A stretch of DNA of 54,618 nt from Chara braunii (lineage: Eukaryota > Streptophyta > Charophyceae > Charales > Characeae), in assembly GCA_003427395.1 (NCBI GenBank), contig BFEA01000037.1:3242499-3297116 (forward strand), written 5' to 3'. Each line of letters begins with the position of its first letter. Within the stretch, counting starts at the first letter, position 1. Below are positions 41,265-52,345 of this stretch, piece by piece. Both the position numbers and the translations under genes were made by a program. The notes beneath the pieces were generated by a model, which worked only from the letters and a program-made list of their open reading frames with translations, did not search any database and was not told where the DNA came from.

Positions 41265-42515
41265 ATACTAGAGTTCTGCTGGAATACATCCCGTTATTCT
41301 TTTTGGAGTCATGTTCTTGGCGAAGACTGCCTGCTTGAGAAACCGTGACCAACTTCCCAAATTATCTGCTGCCAACTTTGCGATTGTGTTATTCAAAGTC
41401 CGGTGACCCCTTTCTACTGGTGCATTTGCCTCGGGATGGTAGGGCTCGGTGATCTTGATCGGTACGCACAATATCTTGAACCTGTTCAGCACCCCCTGGT
41501 TAACGAATTTTGTTCCATTGTCTGCTATAAACCTGCGCACGAAGGGGTGTCTTAGGTAGAAATCTTCCACCCAGTCGGCCACTGCTTTCCCCGTCTTCTT
41601 CTTGAGGGCTACGACTTCTACATAGCCACTGAGATTATCTCTTTCATCCAAGATGTATCTAAACCCATCCGTTGATACGGGCATAACGACAAGGTCGAGG
41701 TGAACAAGGTGTCCGGGTCCCAGTACCCGGGTGGGTCTAAGGGGCTCGTAAACTCGTACGGCGCTCCTCTCTTGACATATCAGACATGTCTAACAATACG
41801 TTGCGACCATGCCTGCCATCCCTGGCCAAAAGTACAGGGGCACGATCTTTGCCAGTGTCCCCTTTGACGACCGGTGACCCCCAACTAGCCCATCATGCAT
41901 TGCCTGAATTACGTCCAACTGCCTAGACCTCCCACAAACGACACGTCTAGGCATCATCCCTTCCTCTCTCTTGAACAGGTGGCCGCTTCTTAGGACATAC
42001 TTTTCTACTTCCTCCCTTGCCTTGGGACTGACTTCCGTGGGTTGTTTGTTCCCTACAAGCAGCAGACCGATTTCTCTAAGGACGCCCTCATATATCTGTA
42101 TGAGGAAGAATTTTTGTTTCTTCTGATCCGTACCCTGCTCCTCCCGAGTGAGGTTGACTAGGTACTAACACTCCTTTTGCGCCCAGGTTTCGGCCAACAT
42201 CATTACAGCGTCTCGTCCCCCTTCCACGGCCATTGCCATCAACTCTCCCCTGGCCCCTACTTCTGCTCCCCACGAGTCCTTCTCCTCTTTACGCATGACC
42301 GTGGTGACTGGTCCTTCCCTGAGTTCTGCAACTCCTGCAGGTGCGCCTTTTTCCAAGGTCTAAATCAGCAACTGACCTGTTGTAATCGCTGGGTCTGCCA
42401 TCTCATTATCCACGACAAGGGTCCCTCCTTCGTATTCCAGTAAAGTGTCGATTGGTTCTGCGTCCTCTACTCCTTCTAGCGTGATACATACCCTGCTCAG
42501 CCCATCTGCCCTATT
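41265..42515 (-). pseudogene. Integrase zinc site and catalytic core with preceding linker (- strand element)
   Basis: The zinc site reads AMHDGLVGGH and YC.TCLICQERS. The stop is TAG at 41792-41790, where CAG (Gln) fits. The core shows HLDLVVMP, FIADNGTKF and PEANAPVERGH with 35 residues between the second D and E, the normal spacing. Upstream, VVCGRSRQLDVIQ and a Glu-rich linker match element 1. Gln-to-stop by a single C-to-T is the most visible lesion in this part. Confidence 0.85.
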
Positions 42516-42905
42516 TCAAAGCCCTGCAATTCGCTCGACCTTATAGTCGAATTGCCATATGAAGCCTATCCATCTGCCAACGGTCGGATCTATAGGCTTG
42601 TAGTTCTTTAGGGCCCCGACAACGTTGGTGGGATTGATCCTTAGGATAAATCGCCTTCCGAACAGGTATGCCTGGAAGGTCTTAAGACAATGCAGAATCG
42701 TTAAGACCTCCTTTTTGAACTGTGAGTACCGCCGTTCTGCCGAATTCAGGGTCCTACTTTCAAATCTGATTGGCCTTTCCTTGCCCTCCTCGCTTCTCTG
42801 TATCAACACGCCTCCAACTGCCAGTGGTCCCCCATCTGTTTCTAAGATGAAAGGCCGTCCTACCTCGTCATTGAAACAGGGTGCTGCTAGAGTGACGTGA
42901 TCGGA
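42516..42905 (-). pseudogene. RNase H domain (- strand element)
   Basis: The block FILETDGGPLAVGGVLIQ holds the first catalytic Asp. RTLNSAERRYSQFKKE follows and the domain ends near a TGA at 42516 inside AGL.NRADGLSRV. It is joined to RT by a frameshift near 42905. It is homologous to RNase H of element 1. Confidence 0.85.
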
Positions 42906-44030
42906 TGACAGGATGTCTTCAGGGTCTGGGCTGCCTCTTCCCTATCCTCGGTCCAATCCATATTGCCACCTTCCCTAATCATCGCGCGGATAGGTTCCGC
43001 TATCTTTGCGAAACCTTTGATGAAGATCCTCCAGAATCCAACCACCCCTAGGAAGGCTCGTACTTCCGTCGTGGTACGCAGGGGTATCGGCCACTGAGAG
43101 ATCTTATCTGTTTTTGCTGGGTCGGGTCTCCTCCCATACGCCCCACAACGAAATCCCAGTATAGTTACCTCCGGGACAGCCAGGATGCTCTTGGGTCCGC
43201 TTGCAGTAATATTGTAAACTAGGAATCGCTGGAGCAGGTCCTTAATATCCTGCAAGTGATCCCAAACAAACTTTCGTACGCCCGGTTGGACCTCCGCCTC
43301 ATCTTTGTATCTTGCACCTTTTACAGGATTATCATCTATATAAGGTTCACACTTTTCTGGAAACATATCTCCTGCAACGGCGAGCATCCTCCTATGCGCT
43401 TCTGCTACCGCATTTGTGAAGCCCATAGGGGTCACTTGCATCTGCAGTTGTCCTACGGGGGTGTGCATTGCGGTGTACGGTCTATCCCTCGCGTCGAGCG
43501 GCAACTGATCATATCCTGAGTATAAATGTGTATAAGAGACAGGTGTACGGTCTATCCCTCGCGTCGAGCGGCAACTGATCATATCCTGAGTATAAGTCTA
43601 CCAGGGAGTAAATGCTCCGCCCTGCATGAGATTCTGCCAATAAGTCGGTCTGTGGAAGCGAGCCTGCGTCCCTAATTGTTACCGCATTTAGCTTCTGCAA
43701 GTCCTGGATCCACCTGAGCGTCTTATTGGGCTTCCTGAACACGAACCACTTGTTCGCGTAGGGGGATGCGGTGGGTTCAGCCACGGAGGAATCTATCTTG
43801 GCTCTAAGCAGGTCGGTGACCTCCGCTGCTATCCCAAACTCATATGCGGACCCTTTATCATTCCAACACTCGTGCTGTACGGTGTGGATCCTGACAGGGG
43901 GAACTAGCTTTTCATCCAATCGCCCTTTCTGATGATCATTGAAAGCGAAAGCTAAATGGAACTCCTGGCACGCCTTTCTTATCAACTGAGTCTCTTCCGG
44001 TGTTAGGAATCCTTCCACTCCTATTTTCAT
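42887..44030 (-). pseudogene. pol: Reverse transcriptase (- strand element), split by a sequencing adapter
   Basis: The N-terminal half (44030 down) shows SPYANKWFVFRKPNKTLRW and SLVDLYSGYDQLPLDARD (motif A). The C-terminal half shows VTPMGFTNAVAEAH, the catalytic YIDDNPVKG, ASGPKS and FLGVVGFWRIFIKGF. The frame breaks only because a 53-bp segment is written twice with a 17-nt Nextera end between (43473-43595). Without those 70 bases the two halves would be continuous. RT itself may therefore be intact over this stretch in the organism. Confidence 0.9.
43473..43595. other. Nextera transposase adapter and duplicated flank (assembly artefact)
   Basis: ATGTGTATAAGAGACAG (43526-43542) is the last 17 nt of the 19-bp Tn5 mosaic end used in Nextera libraries. 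The 53 bp before it (43473-43525) recur exactly after it (43543-43595). This is library-derived sequence left in the assembly, not biology. Confidence 0.95.
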
Positions 44031-44105
44031 GGTGTTTGCTACATCATCTGGTATGCGATGACCTTTCGTTGCACGTCTCTCCCTTATAACCCGTAGGATC
44101 TCCTC

Positions 44106-44578
44106 CTATTTTTCCATGACCTCTTCCTTTGATGTTTCTACTAGGATCGAGACCGGCTTGGCCTTCTCCCCTACGGGTTTGTACTTTCGCACACTGCCTT
44201 CTGGGATCGTTCTCCTAAAAAATGAACGGTCGGGATTGGCCTTGCAATTTCCATGATGCGGGGCTGGATGGTAACTATCTTCCCATTCAGGCAGTAGCCT
44301 TTTCAAACCTCATCCTCAAACTTGGCAAGCGCTGCCGGGTCGACTCCCACTTTGTGGTACCTGATTGCCTTAACAAGTTGCAACAGGTCTGGGATTTCGA
44401 GTGCTAGCTCGGGAGTCTCGTTACGACCTTCCTTTGGCTTGGGCACGCTGGCCCCGAGTTCAACTTCCAGCTCCTTTTCCGCCACCATAACCCCCAGGGG
44501 CTCGTCCTCTGGCCTCCTCTTCTTTATGGGCAAGCCCATCTTGATCCATTTTTTTTTACTAAAAGCCTCCTCAATCAT
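44106..44578 (-). pseudogene. Protease-RT linker (- strand element)
   Basis: The linker reads SFFRRTIPEGSVRKYKPVGE and KPVSILVE, ending in TAG at 44106-44108. It aligns with 2690-2860 of element 1, which also ends in a stop just before RT. A further upstream frame (44578-44303) is acidic (ELEVELGASVPKPKEG). Confidence 0.65.
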
Positions 44579-44581
44579 AAT

Positions 44582-45562
44582 TTATACCCTTTCCATCATG
44601 TCTTCCATTCGTGCGAAAGCCCCCTTCCGCGCACTTTCTTCGAATGTTGGAGACCAGGTTGTCAATTTGCCCTTTGGAGGGTCCCCTCCGGTCCCAAGAA
44701 GTCGGAGTTCTCCACGGCCGGTCACTGGGTCCTCTATGTCTACCATGTATGTGTCGTCATGCAGATGCATTCCTATCATTTCTACATTGGTGCACCATGG
44801 TCTCCCAAGGATTATGTCGTGGTTCATTTCTTCCATGGCGGTCATCCGTTGGAAAGACCAAATGGATTCCCGGATTCCTGCCTTAACCGCGCATTTGGTG
44901 ACATACCCTGTGAAAGGAATTTTGCCCCCAGCTCCCCGGATACTCCCCGCAACTTCCTTGTTTACCGTGCACTCCGTGACCGTTGCAAAATCTCGACGTA
45001 TGAGGGTGATTTCTGCTTCGCCATCCACTAACGCGTCCGTGTGGTGAGTTCCGATTTGAACTTTAAGTTTCCCAACTGGTAATGCATGAAAGTTAAGCTT
45101 TGTTCCGGGTGGCGCCCTCATGACTTCGCCACCTTCACGATCCTGTAGGCTTAGGCGGATGTCCGCAAAGGCTTTCTCCAAATCTCTCAGGCCCCCTGGA
45201 ATGCTTTGGAGGTTGGAGACTCCTTGCGGTGCCTCGGCCTCTTCCATGTCCTGCTCTTGCAGTTCTGGGGCCTCCTCTACCTCTACGCGCTTACGCGTTA
45301 GCAACTGCCTGAGTCCTTTAAGCAGCCTCGGGCTGGCTTGCAGCATGGTCTGAAAAGACACCGATACCATGGTACCCAGTAGCTTACTCAAGGTGCCATC
45401 GATTTCTGGCGAAGTCAGGATCGGAATTCGATACCTGAACTTCTTTTTTGCCGCCGTAGCCTTATCTACCGGTTCGTCCTCCCTTAGCTTCCCATAGACC
45501 TTCTCTTGTTCCCCGACTTCGGTCTCTTGCTGGCCCGTGCTAGTCCCTGCGAGTTCTTCCAT
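44582..45562 (-). pseudogene. Gag-protease linker and retropepsin-like protease (- strand element)
   Basis: Open for 326 codons. The protease-like part has DALVDGEAEITLI, where a DTG or DSG triplet is expected, and the second motif HDIILGRPWC about 70 residues on. The catalytic Asp stays, but the two following residues are Gly-Glu. In this state the enzyme should be inactive unless the family tolerates it. The rest is linker with a Leu/Arg-rich segment (LLKGLRQLLTRKR). Both ends meet frame changes. Confidence 0.7.
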
Positions 45563-45625
45563 TACTGTATCTTGAATAAGCTTCTTTTCTGCGCCAGCCC
45601 GGCGAGTGGTGATATTTACCCTGTC

Positions 45626-46200
45626 CTAGCCATTGCCTTCTAGGATAAAATTCGCCTGTGGTCCCCGTCCCCTTGGCTGGTCCCAGACAATCTCGGCTAT
45701 CGACTCAGCTTCTACGACAGCTATCTCTAAATTATTCAGGAGGATGACGGCTCGCCGCATTCCTCCTGGCGAATTCCAATTGACACGTTCCCCCCTGGGT
45801 CTGAGGATCTCGCCTTTGAGGGACCTACAGCACCTCTGGCGCTCGATATCGTGATTGAGTCTCGGACATGCCCGTACGAAGTGCTCGATCATGGTGCAAT
45901 ACTTGCATTGTTCGTTGGCCGGGTCCTTCCTGCCAAACCCCCGGTTCGCTACAGCTGCCGGAACCACGGCCTCTTGGGGCGGGAGGGCTGGTCTGGACAC
46001 TTGCGCCTGCATTACTAATAGCGCATTTTCCATTATATCCATCTTGCTGTCAACCCCGTGCACCCATTCGTGCAGGCTCTCTATCCCCTTCTTGACCTTA
46101 TCCCCCGTCTTCCCGGTCAGATCTATGACCTCCCCTTCCTTAAGCAGGGCTAGCGTCTCGGTGACCACTGTCTTTTCCGCAAGGTCTGTTACGAAAGCTG
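45626..46200 (-). pseudogene. gag: Gag C-terminal part with zinc knuckle (- strand element)
   Basis: The CCHC knuckle CKYCTMIEHFVRAC (about 45909-45868) has perfect C-X2-C-X4-H-X4-C spacing. Before it lie a predicted helix (IESLHEWVHGVDSKMD) and EGEVIDLTGKTG, a second IDLT word in this element. It ends at TAG near 45626. It is joined to the capsid part by a frameshift near 46200. Confidence 0.8.
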
Positions 46201-47279
46201 AAGTCCACATTTCTCGTGTATTCGAACTTACTAGTCTGCCGGTATGCTGACGGAATCTTATCCTTATCAAACTCGGAGAACTGCCTGAGGAAGTATTTAC
46301 TCATTATGCGGTCCGTTACCCCAGGAATTCGCAATGCCACTAACGTAAATATCCTTAGGAAATCGTTGTAAGTCGCATAGTTTTTCCTATGGACTGCGGC
46401 TAATTCGGCCTCTGTTGCCATTTTTTCTGCCTTCAGATATTTCCTCATCATCTCATTCCTGGTTTCTTTCCAGGATCCACTGGAGGCGACGATGACCATA
46501 ATGTCCCTTCCCAAGCCTAGCGACACGTTCTGCCCTAGGTGCTCCATCTTTTCCTCTTCCGTCCATTTCAGTAAGGCTGCTAGGTTCTCATAGTCTATCT
46601 GAAACTCCGTAATGTTTGCCCCGTCGAACGTGAGTTTCTTCTTTGCATCTGCGAGGTACCCCTGGTTTTTGTTCAGTGCCCGGGTGAGGGTGGTGACTAT
46701 CTTCTTGAGCCCACCTTCGGAGCTACCCCCTTCCCCAACTGCACTAGTCCCTTCCCCCTCCTTGCTTTCCCTCTGCTCCTCCCCGGTTTTCAGCGTTCCG
46801 TCCTTGTCCTTCCCCTTTTTGTTAGGCGTTCCCTTGTGACTATTATGCTTTCCTTCGTACCTGGCGTCGTCCTGACCGATCCTACGCCCTTCACGCGACC
46901 CTGCGTCCTGGGGGTCCTCCTCATCCCCGGCCATCATCTGCTCGATAAGTCTTGCCTTAAATTTTACAGTCCGCTTTTCTATCTCTGCCAGTTTACGACG
47001 GGTATTCAGGACTTCCGTCTTTTTAGGGGTGGCTCCTGCTGAGTTCCGAGGACTTGTTCTCATATCGTTTCCCCCTTCCCTATTTTTATGAGATCCCCTT
47101 TTGCTACCCCCAACTTTCCCCGAGCTTTCTGCAATTGAGGCATCCTTTCTATCTTCTCGGGTTCCTTCCAGTTTGGCTGACTCTCGATCCCTGGCTGATC
47201 TCTCGTTTCGTTCCCCATCCCCATTCGTGCCCTGATTCCCTCCGCTCTGCTGGTCATCGATCCCCTCCTCCGTCACCAT
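46140..47279 (-). pseudogene. gag: Gag N-terminal and capsid part (- strand element)
   Basis: The likely start is ATG 47279 (MVTEEGIDD). The frame is open further upstream only through a poly-Phe stretch read from a poly-A/T run. The first 190 residues are Gly/Lys/Glu-rich and disordered. The capsid-like part reads LTFDGANITEFQIDYENLAA, MEHLGQNVSLG, SWKETRNEMMRKYL. It is related to the two repeats of the post-pol Gag in element 1. The frame leaves the Gag product near 46200. Confidence 0.8.
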
Positions 47280-47739
47280 TTCTCTACCTACCCTGCATAT
47301 GGGAAAAAAAAAAAAAAAAAAATTGCGAAAAAGCGGCCGGTTGTTCATAACTGCCCTAGTCCCGACCCTAAAACCTGCCTATTCCCATGTTTTTGCGTCT
47401 TACATTAATCAGTACGACTCTTCTGATTTTTCTCTCCCGGGGCGTCCTTCAGGTTTTCTTCTACCGGAGCCTTGCTGCCGCCGCTTGGCATTTCATTTCT
47501 GTCGCGCTTTGGTTCTTAGGGCGGTGCCTGAGCCCAGTGGCTTTCCTATCGGGGATGGCCCTTTCGGCTTATTGGCATCCAGGTACCCCAGAATCTTTGG
47601 GGCGGGTGGTCTTCCTAGTTCCTCCCTGCCTCATCATTGGGTCGGTCGAAACTCCAACCACTGCCCTTCTTTTGCTGATGGTTGCCTACTTATCTTAGTA
47701 CCCATCCTTTATTTCCCTACTTATCCCTGACACGTTTTC
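47280..47739. other. Spacer between the paralogue array and gag
   Basis: Contains a poly-A run of about 20 (near 47307-47325, + strand). I find no LTR end, primer-binding site or further paralogue copy here, so the element's 5' boundary relative to the array is open. Confidence 0.4.
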
Positions 47740-48520
47740 TCATGCTGGTCCCTCAGGCCTGCCCTGCTCATCCAGTTCCTCGAACAGGTCAGCCAACCCA
47801 GCAAGGTAATTTTCCCCCATCTCTATTTCCCTGATAATTATTGGCTCATATTCTTCGAACGACAGGTGGGGCAATCCGAATATCAAGATATCGAGTAATC
47901 CGAGTAGTTCCCAGGCCTGATTCCCCCAGAACGGCCCATGTCTGACCGGCACATCGTAAAACATGCTCGTTGCTTGTGGCCGGTAGTGGTGGATTCAGAC
48001 CAGGGTCGAGTCCACCAGGTCCCTAGCTCTCTTGAGGCTACCAAATACCAAGTCCACCATGAAACGAGGTAATCGACACCTCAACCCGGTCATTGGGGCC
48101 TTAAACTCTCGCCACCCTCCGACCTCCACCCGAGTTCTTAATCCCACGTTTCTTCTCCCCCGCACTTCTTGGCCCACCCTGTTCAACACCCTAGTAGCCC
48201 TCTGGAAGATTGGTAGCAACCCGTGCCCTAGTGCCAATTCCGTTCCTAACATGTACCATCCAAGTTCCAGCAGGTACACGGTCCCTGTTACCCTAAGGTC
48301 GGTGTACAGATCGTCTCCCGGTCCCCTGTTAATCCTCATACCATCCCACAAACATTCCACCATCATGAACACCTGTCCTCTTCCCAGGGTCACGACCCTC
48401 CATTCGATGTCCAATCCTTGGATCATGTAGCTTGCTGGGAGCGATACCTCCCATCTGCCTCCACTCTCCATGGGTGGTCGCGGGTGTGTGGACCGTCGCA
48501 GCGTCCGGCACGTCCCATCG
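47740..48520 (-). pseudogene. Unknown-family gene, tandem copy 4
   Basis: The product has about 243 codons in one frame from 48471, with a single TGA (about 47995) where a CGA would fit. A MA-start at about 48520 needs one frameshift. Conserved blocks shared with copies 1-3: SGGRWEVSLP near the N-terminus, VYLLELGW and ELALGHGLLPIF, GGWREFKAP, RCRLPRFMVDLVFG, GPFWGNQAWELL and a C-terminal YLAGLADLFEELDE. I recognise no domain. It is Trp-rich with no membrane segment or signal peptide. Confidence 0.6.
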
Positions 48521-48653
48521 CCATTTTTGACTTAGTGGTCCCCTGCACAGTTTAAACAGCACGCGGTTTTACTTATTTCATTTAATCTTCAGCTCCCGCC
48601 CGAACACTCCCCGGTTTCTAGCTTGAACCTTCCTTTTCTTTCCTTGATCTCTT

Positions 48654-49337
48654 TTATTGGTCCGTCCCTACGTCCATCGGCTCATACAATCGGCACAGAT
48701 CATCTACGTACACCATCCCTTGACTTATTTCCCGTCGGATGACATCCCAAAACGGGCCCATTTCTAGGAAGGCTCGATAGTATTCTCGATGTACCATCGT
48801 ATCTTCATATGTAAGGCTTGCGAGGTCGGCTACCGCTTGTCTAACAAGTCCCAGACCGCCCAGCCTTTCCAGCAGAAAGGACGACAGCCTCATTCGTACA
48901 TTTTCACTGGGCAATTCAAAGCTCCCGACCATGGCTACCCTAAGGTTTGCTGTTACATCATCCATCCATGGATCCGCGAACCCAAACCCCGCTCGCCACA
49001 CAAACTGCCATGCCCCTTCAAACATGCTCAACGGGTCTTCTCCTGATGCCAACCGAACTCCGAACTCCCTCCACCCATCCTCTGACATATACAGTCGTCC
49101 TTCTGCACGCACATGCCCCCGCGGGTCCGGGTTCCATTCCCCATTCTCATCCGCACGCCACTCAACTTTCGTCACCAAGTAGACCATATTTTCCGCAAGC
49201 TCGACCCCGACCCAATCTGCCACCTGGTGCCAGCCTTCACTTGCCGTCGGCAGGCAAACCTCTACCCCACCTGATACTTCCCTAGGCGGTTCAATGCCCA
49301 AGGGGCGTTCCTCAAGGAACGTCCTTCTTCGCGCCAT
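48654..49337 (-). CDS. Unknown-family gene, tandem copy 3, the only open copy
   Basis: Open from ATG 49337 (MARRRTFLEERP) to TAA 48654, 227 codons. The frame extends 13 codons further upstream, but all copies favour an MA(R) start. Blocks: VSGGVEVCLP, RLYMSEDGW and RLASGEDPLSMF, RMRLSSFLLERLGG, MGPFWDVI and VYVDDLCRLYEP. Its relatives lie head-to-tail about 0.8-0.9 kb apart on the same strand, with only 50-135 bp between. That is too little for separate full promoters, which suggests co-transcription, exons of one gene, or accessory frames of the gypsy element whose gag follows. I recognise no family. Function unknown. Confidence 0.55.
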   Translation of the reverse strand: MARRRTFLEERPLGIEPPREVSGGVEVCLPTASEGWHQVADWVGVELAENMVYLVTKVEWRADENGEWNPDPRGHVRAEGRLYMSEDGWREFGVRLASGEDPLSMFEGAWQFVWRAGFGFADPWMDDVTANLRVAMVGSFELPSENVRMRLSSFLLERLGGLGLVRQAVADLASLTYEDTMVHREYYRAFLEMGPFWDVIRREISQGMVYVDDLCRLYEPMDVGTDQ

Positions 49338-49460
49338 CGCACACTTGCCTTTGTTCTTCTGGCTCGTGATCCGCACTGAACCCTACAATGGCCAGACATC
49401 CCATTCCTTTATCTTAGCAATTTTTTCCCATATTTGTCTGGCCCCACGACTTTCCCGCGC

Positions 49461-50218
49461 TTAGTCGAACCACAGAACCTCGAACAGTTTGAACACATCA
49501 CCCACATAGCAAGGGGTTGTTGCTACCTCACGGCGGAGTATGGCCTCCCTCATTTCCGGGGCCACCTCTTGCCGGTCATTCCTTTCAATGTCCAAAATGA
49601 TAAGGACCTCCTGGGCTCTATCACCGTGGAAGGGCCCGAATTTCAAGGACGTCCTATAAAATTCCTCTGCCAACCATGCGCAGTCCACGTGTATCCGTTC
49701 CATCGTGTCGGTTACCTCTGTTACGTGATCAAAGCCCCCAAACTAGTCTGCCACGAACTCGAGCACCCAGATCTTGGTTCGGGTGCCAGGCGGCTTAAAT
49801 TCCTTCCACCCTCCCATCACGACTCTACTGTTGACCGTATCCGAACCTTGGTTGGCGAACTTTTCCCCTGCCTGCCGAACCCTTGCCTCTTCGTCCCCTA
49901 GAAGCCACATTGGATTCTGCCCTGCCGCAAGCGTCGTGCAGAACAGGTGCCAACCTTGTTAAGAGAGAACGATCGTTCCAACCGATTCCACCTTACCTTC
50001 CGCAATCTCCTCTCATCCTTCCTCTTCCCTCAACGGGTTCCAAACACGTTCTATCCATAGGTATGACAGTTCCGGCACAATTTCATACCCCCGCCAGTCA
50101 CATGTAGTCCCCTTCCACTCATTACTTGACGGTATAGACATCTCCNCCCCCCCCCCCGATTCGTTTCGGTTCCCACATGCAGTCCCATAGCTCGAGTTCC
50201 CGGGCCATCGCTTCCTAC
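49461..50218 (-). pseudogene. Unknown-family gene, tandem copy 2
   Basis: From ATG 50218 (MARELELWD), with an undetermined base in a poly-C run at 50146. Beyond this a single frame runs to TAA 49461 with three in-frame stops (TGA, TAA, TAG). Blocks align with the other copies: GYEIVPELSYLWIERVW, LAAGQNPMWLL, GGWKEFKPP, KFGPFHGDRAQEVL and CYVGDVFKLFE. That one frame still carries the whole protein apart from point stops argues for a once-functional gene. Confidence 0.6.
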
Positions 50219-50268
50219 CTGCACATAGCCGACAGCCCGTTCCCCAGATAAGTCCCCCCTCAGAAGTC

Positions 50269-51059
50269 TCAGTCCTCTATCTCGTCCCCGTCCTCATCAT
50301 CACTAGAATCCTCCTCCTCGTCTAAGAACATCTCTTTCACCCCTTCCAAGAAGGTTTCCCCCGCTGCTACGTTTCGGTAAACTATCTGCCAATGCACCAG
50401 ACTAGGAACAAAAACTTTGTCCGCGCTGAAGAGGTTTAACACCTCAGCTAATTCTTCGGCCCAGTTTCCTTCAAACGACCCCGCTTCCACCGACAGTCTA
50501 AAGAAGTCTTGTCTAGCACACTGGTACAGCCTCAGGCGCGTCATTGATTGGCATATATGTTCCAGTCTATCCCTGGTCCCAAAGACTGCATCCACCAGAA
50601 ACGGGGGTAGCACGCACCTCATTGTCCTAAGAGGTCGTCTCATTTTCTCCCGATCCCCAAGTTCCACTCGCACCTCCATCCTTTCCATCTGCCCGCTGAC
50701 GCGCCGCCCATACCACCTCCCGTTCCGCTTGCCTAAACAGCTGATCCGGTGCCGTGCCCAATACTAGTCCCACTACCATTGCATTTTCCAATTCCTGTGA
50801 CAGATAGACCCATCCTCGAGCTTCCAATGTTCCCTGGGATTATAGATCCATCAAGCTAGGTGAGAGTCTCGTCAGGCTGACCTTAGTCCAGATTGTCTCT
50901 ATCCAGAGGAACGCGTCCTTCTCGTCCAGCATCACGGTTTCATAGGCTGGTTCTAGGTCGGTCCACGTCCCTTCTTCCGGGAGAACAACAGATACCCCAC
51001 CCCTTACCTCTATTGGCATTTCCGCTAGAGTAGACAGGAGGCGACAACCACCGCGCCAT
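50269..51059 (-). pseudogene. Unknown-family gene, tandem copy 1
   Basis: The start is likely ATG 51059 (MARWLSPP). After a frameshift it reads VRGGVSVVLPEEG, FLWIETIW, a stop at about 50840, WVYLSQELENA and LGTAPDQLF. After another frameshift near 50690 it reads MRCVLPPFLVDAVFG, AGSFEGNWAEEL and FLEGVKEMFL, with a very acidic tail (DEEEDSSDDEDGDEIED). The acidic tail is unique to this copy. Confidence 0.55.
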
Positions 51060-51115
51060 CTTGTTTTCCCAGCGCTTGTCCTGCTTCCACATGAGAGCAC
51101 CACACGGCCCCTCAT

Positions 51116-52345
51116 GGTCAGACGGTTTTCTTTCCATTTCTAGATGAGAATTGTTTTCAGACCCCTCATCCGGGTCTCCTTAACTTTACTTATCCATTTC
51201 CCAGGTGCCATTCCCCTACCACACCCCCAATCGATCACCAGTGGTTCGCATTCCTTTTTCTTGGTTCCACTTTCTTCCGACTCCTATCCAGCCTCTTCCT
51301 CATGTTCTCTCACTCGTGCAGACTGAGGCCGGGGTTGAGAATAGACTAGAGACCTGGTCCCCATCCAACATTCATCAGGCAACTTTACAGAGGGAGGCAC
51401 AAAAAGCAAAACTCAGGCAAACGTCGCACACAGGTCGGTCATCTCCTCACCGACCTCTTCCCCGGAAATGGTCTCTCCACTGTTACTATCGGCAGGGTTT
51501 TACCCCATACCTCAAGCGCAGCTCAACCGTTGCGAGCGCGGTACCCAGGTTTCGGCAAGGCATTTGCCCTTTCCTCCTTACCCAGAAGACCCCATCCCGA
51601 CTTGCCACTCGTGTACCCACCGTTAATCTCGGGAATCACCCCGCACATCTCGGTAAGGCCATTGGAGTCGTTCGTCCAGGCATTCACTTCCATCGGTCCA
51701 ACAAGAATCAACTTTTTCCAAACCATGCTACGAGAATTTTTTAATCGCCTCCGAGGCTCCTTCCTTGCCCCATATGCAGTGGTCCCCCCTGCCGTCCGCC
51801 GACAAGCGGCCGCCCCGCCTGAAGACGTTTCACACCCCGCCTGGGCAAGGTCATCGAGCCATGCTCGGACCGCTCGGGATGCAAAAGACGTTTCACGGAA
51901 CCCGGTGAACTTCAAAGAGGACGACCTTTCGCATCCCGCATCGGCCGACGCAAACCAATCCTTTCCTTCCGAAAGGCAAGACACTCGAATCCCCATCATG
52001 CAAACACAAATCCCCAGTGGGACACACATAACACAAGTACCTTTCCCCAGGTGCACCCAGCGCTTCCTACCCATCGCTCGCAGGTTTTCACTCAGGACAG
52101 TGCGTGCCACTCACCCCTAACTTCCATACATAGTGCCCGGTTCCTTTTCGTGAGCATCTTCAAGGGTGAGCTAGTTTTTCTTGGAGTCTAGCAACTCCCT
52201 TCATTCCCTTATATCTGCTTGTGTGTCCGTTCATAGGGCAGGATTGTTCCTTCTCGATTACCGTTTGTGTTCATATGAGGTTCCTTCAAGCATTTAAGTG
52301 CGGTGCACGGAGCCCGCTGGTCTCCGAAGAGGAGAAGAGAAGCAC
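51116..52345. other. No supported gene
   Basis: Overlapping frames on both strands (51205-51744 +, 51523-52110 both strands) share no features with the paralogue family and none is recognisable. This is where a 5' LTR of a composite element would be expected, but I found no match elsewhere in the window. Confidence 0.3.

Noticed and set aside
47280-47348. Extended Gag start through a poly-Phe segment
   Set aside because: The Phe run is a translated homopolymer; the ATG at 47279 is a more natural start.
51205-52110. Overlapping 180-196-codon frames on both strands
   Set aside because: No similarity to the neighbouring paralogue family and no recognisable motif.
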